Source: Calditrichota bacterium
GTDB lineage: Bacteria; Zhuqueibacterota; Zhuqueibacteria; Residuimicrobiales; Krinioviventaceae
Direction of reading: 5' to 3'
Assembly: GCA_003818595.1 (NCBI GenBank)
Contig: RPQV01000057.1
Span: 1 to 11,399, forward strand
Length of the DNA stretch: 11,399 nt
Shown piece by piece: positions 7,743 through 11,399 of this stretch. A program made the translations under genes and the position numbers. Position 1 is the stretch's first letter. Each line of letters starts with the position of its first letter. The notes below the pieces were generated by a model. The model ran no database searches and was not told the DNA's origin. It worked only from the letters and a program-made list of their open reading frames with translations.

Positions 7743-10700
7743 ATGAGCGATATTGTCGATAAACTTAAGAATCTCACTCCCGAGCAACTCGAACTCCTGC
7801 GTAAAAAAATGAGCGCCAAAGCTCCCGCGAAAACGGAACCGGAACGGATCCCCAAGCGAGAAGATCAAAGCGTTTATCCCATGACGGCGGCTCAAAAGAG
7901 ATTGTGGTTTTTGCAGCAATTGGACAGCAGCAGTGCATTTTATTCAATCCCCTCGGCGGTCCGTATCAGAGGCATGCTCAATGTCGCGGCGATGGAACAG
8001 ACGATTCAACGAATCGTCCAACGGCACGAGGTTCTGCGTTCCTATTATACGACATCCCCCAGCGGTCAAGTGCAACAAAACATCGAACCATCGCCGGTGT
8101 TGCCGCTGACGATCATCGATTTGACGACCGTGGCGGAAGATAAAAGGGAAAAGGAAACCCGATCACTTTTGACGCAAATTGCTCTGACTCCTTTTGACCT
8201 GACCAAAGCTCCATTATTGTCGGCTACGTTGATCAGACGGCAGCACGATGATTTTGTTCTCATGCTCAATCTTCACCATATCATAGCCGATGGCTGGACG
8301 ATTGGGATACTATTGAATGAAATCATGATGATCTACCGGGCAATTGCCGCACAGCAGGCGGATTCCTTGAGTGAACCCTCACTTCAGTTCGCTGATTATG
8401 CCGCGTGGCTGGAAAAGCGGGCGACTGATGAAAATTTGGATCGACAGCTCGACTATTGGGAAGAGTATCTTCAAGGGATGCCCGCGAATCTGGACATGAT
8501 CACTGATTTTCAGCGGCCGGCCATCCAATCTCATAAAGGCCGTCAAATTAAATTTCGAATTCCTCAGCACGTCGTCGATGCTTTGCGCCGGCAAAGCCGC
8601 GCCCATAACACCTCATTGTATAACCTGTTGATGGCGGCTACGCAGTTGTTTCTCTTCAAGTATACCCAACAGAAGGACTTTGGTATTGGGGCGCCGATCG
8701 CCAACAGAAACCGCAAGGACGTTGAAGATATCGTCGGTTTTTTTGTCAATACTGTCGTTCTCCGCGCAGAGTTCATGCAGGATATGACGTTCGATGAACT
8801 CATTGAACGGGTGAGGCAGCACATTCTATCGGCAACTGAGAATCAGGATGTACCGTTTGAACGAATCGTTGAAAGTTTAGCGCCGCAGCGCGATCTGAGT
8901 CGATCACCTCTTTTCCAGGTGATGTTTGATCTTCAGCGAACACCCTTTCGTTCGGTTAATCTCGATCCTTTAATTATTGACCTCTATGATTTCGATATTG
9001 AAATTTCCAAGTTTGATATGCTCTTTCTGCTTCTTGACGATGGAGAGCAAATAGAGGGAACGCTCGAATATAATAGCGAATTGTTCCGCGAGACGACGGT
9101 GGAACAGTGTGCTTCCTATTATTTAACTTTACTCTCGCACCTCGCAGAAAATCCGACAAAACGAATTTCAGAGTTATCGCTGTTACTCCCTGAACAAGAG
9201 CAGCAGATCATCCATGATTGGAATGCGACGCAGACTGAATATCCGCGCGACAAAACCTTGGCGCACCTGTTTGAGCAAGCCGCGGCGGTTTTCCCCCACG
9301 CAGTTGCCGTGACCGATCCAATCGAAGCGGTGACCTACAAGGAGTTGAATGAGCGCGCAAATAGGTTGTCCCGTCTTTTGATGGACAATGGAGTCATTCC
9401 AGGTTCCAACGTGGCTATATATATGGAACGTTCGGTTGAGATGATCATTGCGGTCGTGGCGGTCATCAAAGCGGGCGCCTGCTATGTGCCTCTTGATCTG
9501 GCCTATCCCGCGCATCGACTTGCTTTCATGTTGCAGGACACAAAGGCTCATATCGTACTCACTCATTCATCGTTGATCGATAAACTGCCTGCCGAGCAGT
9601 TCAATATGATGCTTTTAGATCATCAACGACAATCGCTAGAAATGCAGGAAGCGGGAAATCCGTCCGACTCGGCATCACCGTTGAGTCCGGCTTATATTAT
9701 TTACACATCCGGCTCAACAGGTCTGCCCAAGGGTGTGGTGGTGCCGCAGCGTGCGATCGTGCGACTGGTCAAGAACACCAATTATGTCGATCTGACGCCG
9801 GATCATATCATTGCGCAGGTTTCCAACTCGGCATTTGATGCAGCAACGTTTGAAATCTGGGGAGCGCTGTTGAACGGCGCCAAATTGGTGATTTTCCCCA
9901 AAGATGTCTTGCTGTCATCCCGATTATTTGTTGAGCAGTTAAATGAACAACGCATCAGCGCGATGTTCCTTACGGTGGCCTATTTCAATCAAATCGCCCG
10001 CGAATTTCCCGGGGCATTCAAGTCAGTCAAATACTGCATGTTCGGCGGTGAAGCGGCCGATGCGGCCACCATCCGACATGTGCTCAAGAATGATCCGCCC
10101 CCATCATTAATAAACGCTTACGGACCAACCGAGAACACAACCTTTTCGAATTGCTATGAGATTCATCGGGTTGACGATAAATCGAATAATATCCCCATTG
10201 GCAAACCCATTGCCAACTCGACCTGTTATGTTTTAGATGAGCATCTCCATATTTGCCCGCCGGGTGTGCCCGGGGAATTATTTGTCGGCGGTGATGGTCT
10301 GGCTCTCGGTTATCACAACCGTCCCGAATTGAATGCGGAACGGTTTGTTGCCAATCCATTCTCGACGCCGGATAACAGACTCTATCGTACCGGCGATCTG
10401 GTACGCTATCTGCCCGACGGCGCTGTTGAGTTTCTGGCGCGTATCGATCAACAGGTCAAGATTCGTGGTTTCCGTATCGAACTCGGTGAAATTGAGTATC
10501 AGGTGAAACAGCATTCCAGCATTGCTGACGCTGTGGTGCTGGCCCGTGAAAACAGGCTGGGTGAAAAACAGCTTGCCGCTTATGTTGTGCCGGCCGCTGA
10601 CGCTGATGTCGATATCGATGCGATGCGTACTTTTCTGGCGGAAAAGCTTCCCGACTATATGATCCCCGCCTTTTTTATCAAAATGCAGGTCATTCCGTTG

Positions 10701-11399
10701 AATGCCAATGGAAAAGTCGATAGACAAGCTCTGCCCGATCCCGCAATGGATCAATCGTTAAGCCGCAGTGAATATATCGCCCCGCGCAATGCCCTTGAAA
10801 CCTATCTGGTTGCCGTTTGGCAGGAAATACTCGGTTTGGAACGCATTGGCGTATACGATCATTTTTTTGACATCGGCGGAAATTCTCTCAAGGCTGCCAT
10901 GTTGGTCAATCGTCTGCAGAGTGAACTCCATGAGGATGTGCATGTCGCCTCTGTTTTCAAGGCGCCCCGCATCGCCGAATTTGCGCTCTATGCAGCTGAA
11001 TATTATGGACAAGCTGTCAGCGAGCGATTCGGGAAAGAGGCGGCCACGAAAGTGGCTGATTCTCGATTTATCGATAACGGCGTGGGCGGAAAAGTTGATG
11101 CCAAAGACGTTAAAGAATTTCGTCGAATCATCACCCCGCTGGCGCCTCGTACGAAACCTTCATCGAGCAGGAATCCACGCGCGATTTTTGTGCTATCGCC
11201 TCCCCGTTCGGGATCGACACTCTTGCGGGTGATGCTCGCCGGCAATCAAAGGCTTTTCTCTCCTCCGGAACTTGATCTGTTGTCTTTCAATACACTGCAG
11301 GAGCGACGCTCGGCATTTTCTGAGCCTGGTCTGGAAATCTGGTTGCAGGCGCCGATTCGTGCGATTATGGAACTGCTCAATCTCAATGCTGACGCTGCG
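7743..11399 (+). CDS. Nonribosomal peptide synthetase, C-A-PCP with C-terminal sulfotransferase-type domain (3' end outside window)
   Basis: The frame is open from ATG 7743 to the last base, giving 1219 visible residues. It adds a second amino acid and carries a further catalytic domain. Domain order is a helical head (1-43), condensation (about 44-483), adenylation (about 504-1005), carrier (about 1014-1084), a linker of about 62 residues, and a sulfotransferase-type domain from about 1147 with its phosphosulfate loop PPRSGSTLLR at 1153-1162. Landmarks are His179 and Asp183 of HHIIADGW, TSGSTGLPKG (655-664), NAYGPTENTTF (from 791), Lys991 and carrier Ser1048. ATG 7743 is preceded by only a weak purine stretch (taagtgg). 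GTG 7734, in frame three codons upstream, is a possible alternative start. The gene starts 9 bases after the preceding stop and is surely in the same operon. Release chemistry and any further domains lie beyond the window. Confidence 0.96.
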   Translation, partial: MSDIVDKLKNLTPEQLELLRKKMSAKAPAKTEPERIPKREDQSVYPMTAAQKRLWFLQQLDSSSAFYSIPSAVRIRGMLNVAAMEQTIQRIVQRHEVLRSYYTTSPSGQVQQNIEPSPVLPLTIIDLTTVAEDKREKETRSLLTQIALTPFDLTKAPLLSATLIRRQHDDFVLMLNLHHIIADGWTIGILLNEIMMIYRAIAAQQADSLSEPSLQFADYAAWLEKRATDENLDRQLDYWEEYLQGMPANLDMITDFQRPAIQSHKGRQIKFRIPQHVVDALRRQSRAHNTSLYNLLMAATQLFLFKYTQQKDFGIGAPIANRNRKDVEDIVGFFVNTVVLRAEFMQDMTFDELIERVRQHILSATENQDVPFERIVESLAPQRDLSRSPLFQVMFDLQRTPFRSVNLDPLIIDLYDFDIEISKFDMLFLLLDDGEQIEGTLEYNSELFRETTVEQCASYYLTLLSHLAENPTKRISELSLLLPEQEQQIIHDWNATQTEYPRDKTLAHLFEQAAAVFPHAVAVTDPIEAVTYKELNERANRLSRLLMDNGVIPGSNVAIYMERSVEMIIAVVAVIKAGACYVPLDLAYPAHRLAFMLQDTKAHIVLTHSSLIDKLPAEQFNMMLLDHQRQSLEMQEAGNPSDSASPLSPAYIIYTSGSTGLPKGVVVPQRAIVRLVKNTNYVDLTPDHIIAQVSNSAFDAATFEIWGALLNGAKLVIFPKDVLLSSRLFVEQLNEQRISAMFLTVAYFNQIAREFPGAFKSVKYCMFGGEAADAATIRHVLKNDPPPSLINAYGPTENTTFSNCYEIHRVDDKSNNIPIGKPIANSTCYVLDEHLHICPPGVPGELFVGGDGLALGYHNRPELNAERFVANPFSTPDNRLYRTGDLVRYLPDGAVEFLARIDQQVKIRGFRIELGEIEYQVKQHSSIADAVVLARENRLGEKQLAAYVVPAADADVDIDAMRTFLAEKLPDYMIPAFFIKMQVIPLNANGKVDRQALPDPAMDQSLSRSEYIAPRNALETYLVAVWQEILGLERIGVYDHFFDIGGNSLKAAMLVNRLQSELHEDVHVASVFKAPRIAEFALYAAEYYGQAVSERFGKEAATKVADSRFIDNGVGGKVDAKDVKEFRRIITPLAPRTKPSSSRNPRAIFVLSPPRSGSTLLRVMLAGNQRLFSPPELDLLSFNTLQERRSAFSEPGLEIWLQAPIRAIMELLNLNADAA
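7872..9190 (+). other. Condensation (C) domain of the second NRPS module
   Basis: This domain joins the upstream peptidyl-polyketide to the second amino acid. Motifs seen are MTAAQKRLWFLQQL (C1), HHIIADGW with His178-His179 and Asp183 (C3), FADYAAWLEK (C4), IGAPIANRNR with GFFVNTVVLR (C5), NQDVPFE (C6) and RSPLFQVMF (C7). The catalytic motif is canonical. No epimerase precedes it, which fits an LCL-type domain. Confidence 0.94.
9252..10757 (+). other. Adenylation (A) domain of the second NRPS module, branched-chain aliphatic predicted
   Basis: All core motifs are canonical: VTYKELNERAN (A1), IKAGACYVPLD (A2), YTSGSTGLPKG (A3), NAYGPTENTTF (A5), GELFVGG (A6), RLYRTGDLVRY (A7), VKIRGFRIELGEIE (A8) and NANGKVDRQAL (A10). 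Hand alignment to GrsA gives the pocket D-A-F-F-M-G-A-T-F-K. This is close to known isoleucine/valine-type codes (DAFFxGxTFK, DAFWIGGTFK), so a branched aliphatic residue is the best guess. Met at 299 and Ala at 322 are the differences. Confidence 0.93.
10782..10994 (+). other. Peptidyl carrier (PCP) domain upstream of the sulfotransferase
   Basis: Ser1048 in FFDIGGNSLKAAML is the phosphopantetheine site. The GGNSLKAA context and the following VASVFKAPRIAEFA differ from the GGHS carriers of the other two proteins. From memory they resemble carriers that directly precede embedded sulfotransferase domains in cyanobacterial-type synthetases. Confidence 0.93.
11181..11399 (+). other. Sulfotransferase-type domain, truncated by window end
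   Basis: About 73 residues are visible. The segment AIFVLSPPRSGSTLLRVML is a clear 5'-phosphosulfate binding loop of the PAPS-dependent sulfotransferase fold (P-R-S-G-S-T-L-L). It is followed by LFSPPELDLLSFNTL and later IRAIMEL, which recur in synthetase-embedded sulfotransferases. In CurM and olefin synthase such a domain sulfates a beta-hydroxyacyl chain before elimination. Here it follows an NRPS carrier. The 3'-phosphate binding motif and catalytic residues lie outside the window, so activity cannot be judged. Confidence 0.85.

Noticed and set aside
10278..11232. Minus-strand frame 10278-10754 and plus-strand frame 10768-11232
   Set aside because: Both overlap the A and PCP domains of the third gene in other frames and lack any motif or ribosome binding site.

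Overview
The window lies inside a bacterial hybrid polyketide synthase / nonribosomal peptide synthetase (PKS-NRPS) gene cluster. Three very large genes lie head to tail on the + strand and fill the window almost completely. The gaps between them are 24 and 9 bases. The first gene enters from the left edge without its start and the third leaves at the right edge without its stop. Base composition looks balanced by eye, and the motifs resemble cyanobacterial or myxobacterial-type mixed assembly lines more than high-GC actinobacterial ones. The sequence does not identify the organism.

Layout: (1) 3-4331, a PKS module KS-AT-KR-carrier with no DH, ER or methyltransferase. It ends in a short acidic helical tail. 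(2) 4356-7733, a complete NRPS module C-A-PCP of 1125 residues with short helical head and tail segments. (3) 7743-11399, an NRPS module C-A-PCP followed by a linker and the start of a sulfotransferase-type domain, cut by the window end.

How they work together, by collinearity (inference): an unknown acyl or aminoacyl starter reaches the KS, is extended with malonate, and its beta-ketone is reduced to a beta-hydroxyl. The chain then passes to two amino acids in turn. The adenylation pocket readings, aligned by hand to GrsA, are D-A-E-N-I-G-A-I-T-K (no confident assignment) for the first and D-A-F-F-M-G-A-T-F-K (branched aliphatic, Ile/Val-like) for the second. The sulfotransferase domain may then sulfate a hydroxyl on the carrier-bound chain, or prepare it for elimination as in curacin and olefin synthase chemistry. 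No thioesterase, epimerase, tailoring, transport or regulatory gene is visible.

The best candidate for something unusual is the sulfotransferase domain fused directly behind an NRPS peptidyl carrier. Characterised examples sit behind polyketide ACPs that hold a beta-hydroxyacyl chain. Other notes are an NRPS-like carrier in the PKS gene, an Ala in the KR nucleotide loop, and an unassigned A-domain code. No RNA genes, mobile elements, CRISPR arrays, promoters or terminators could be supported.
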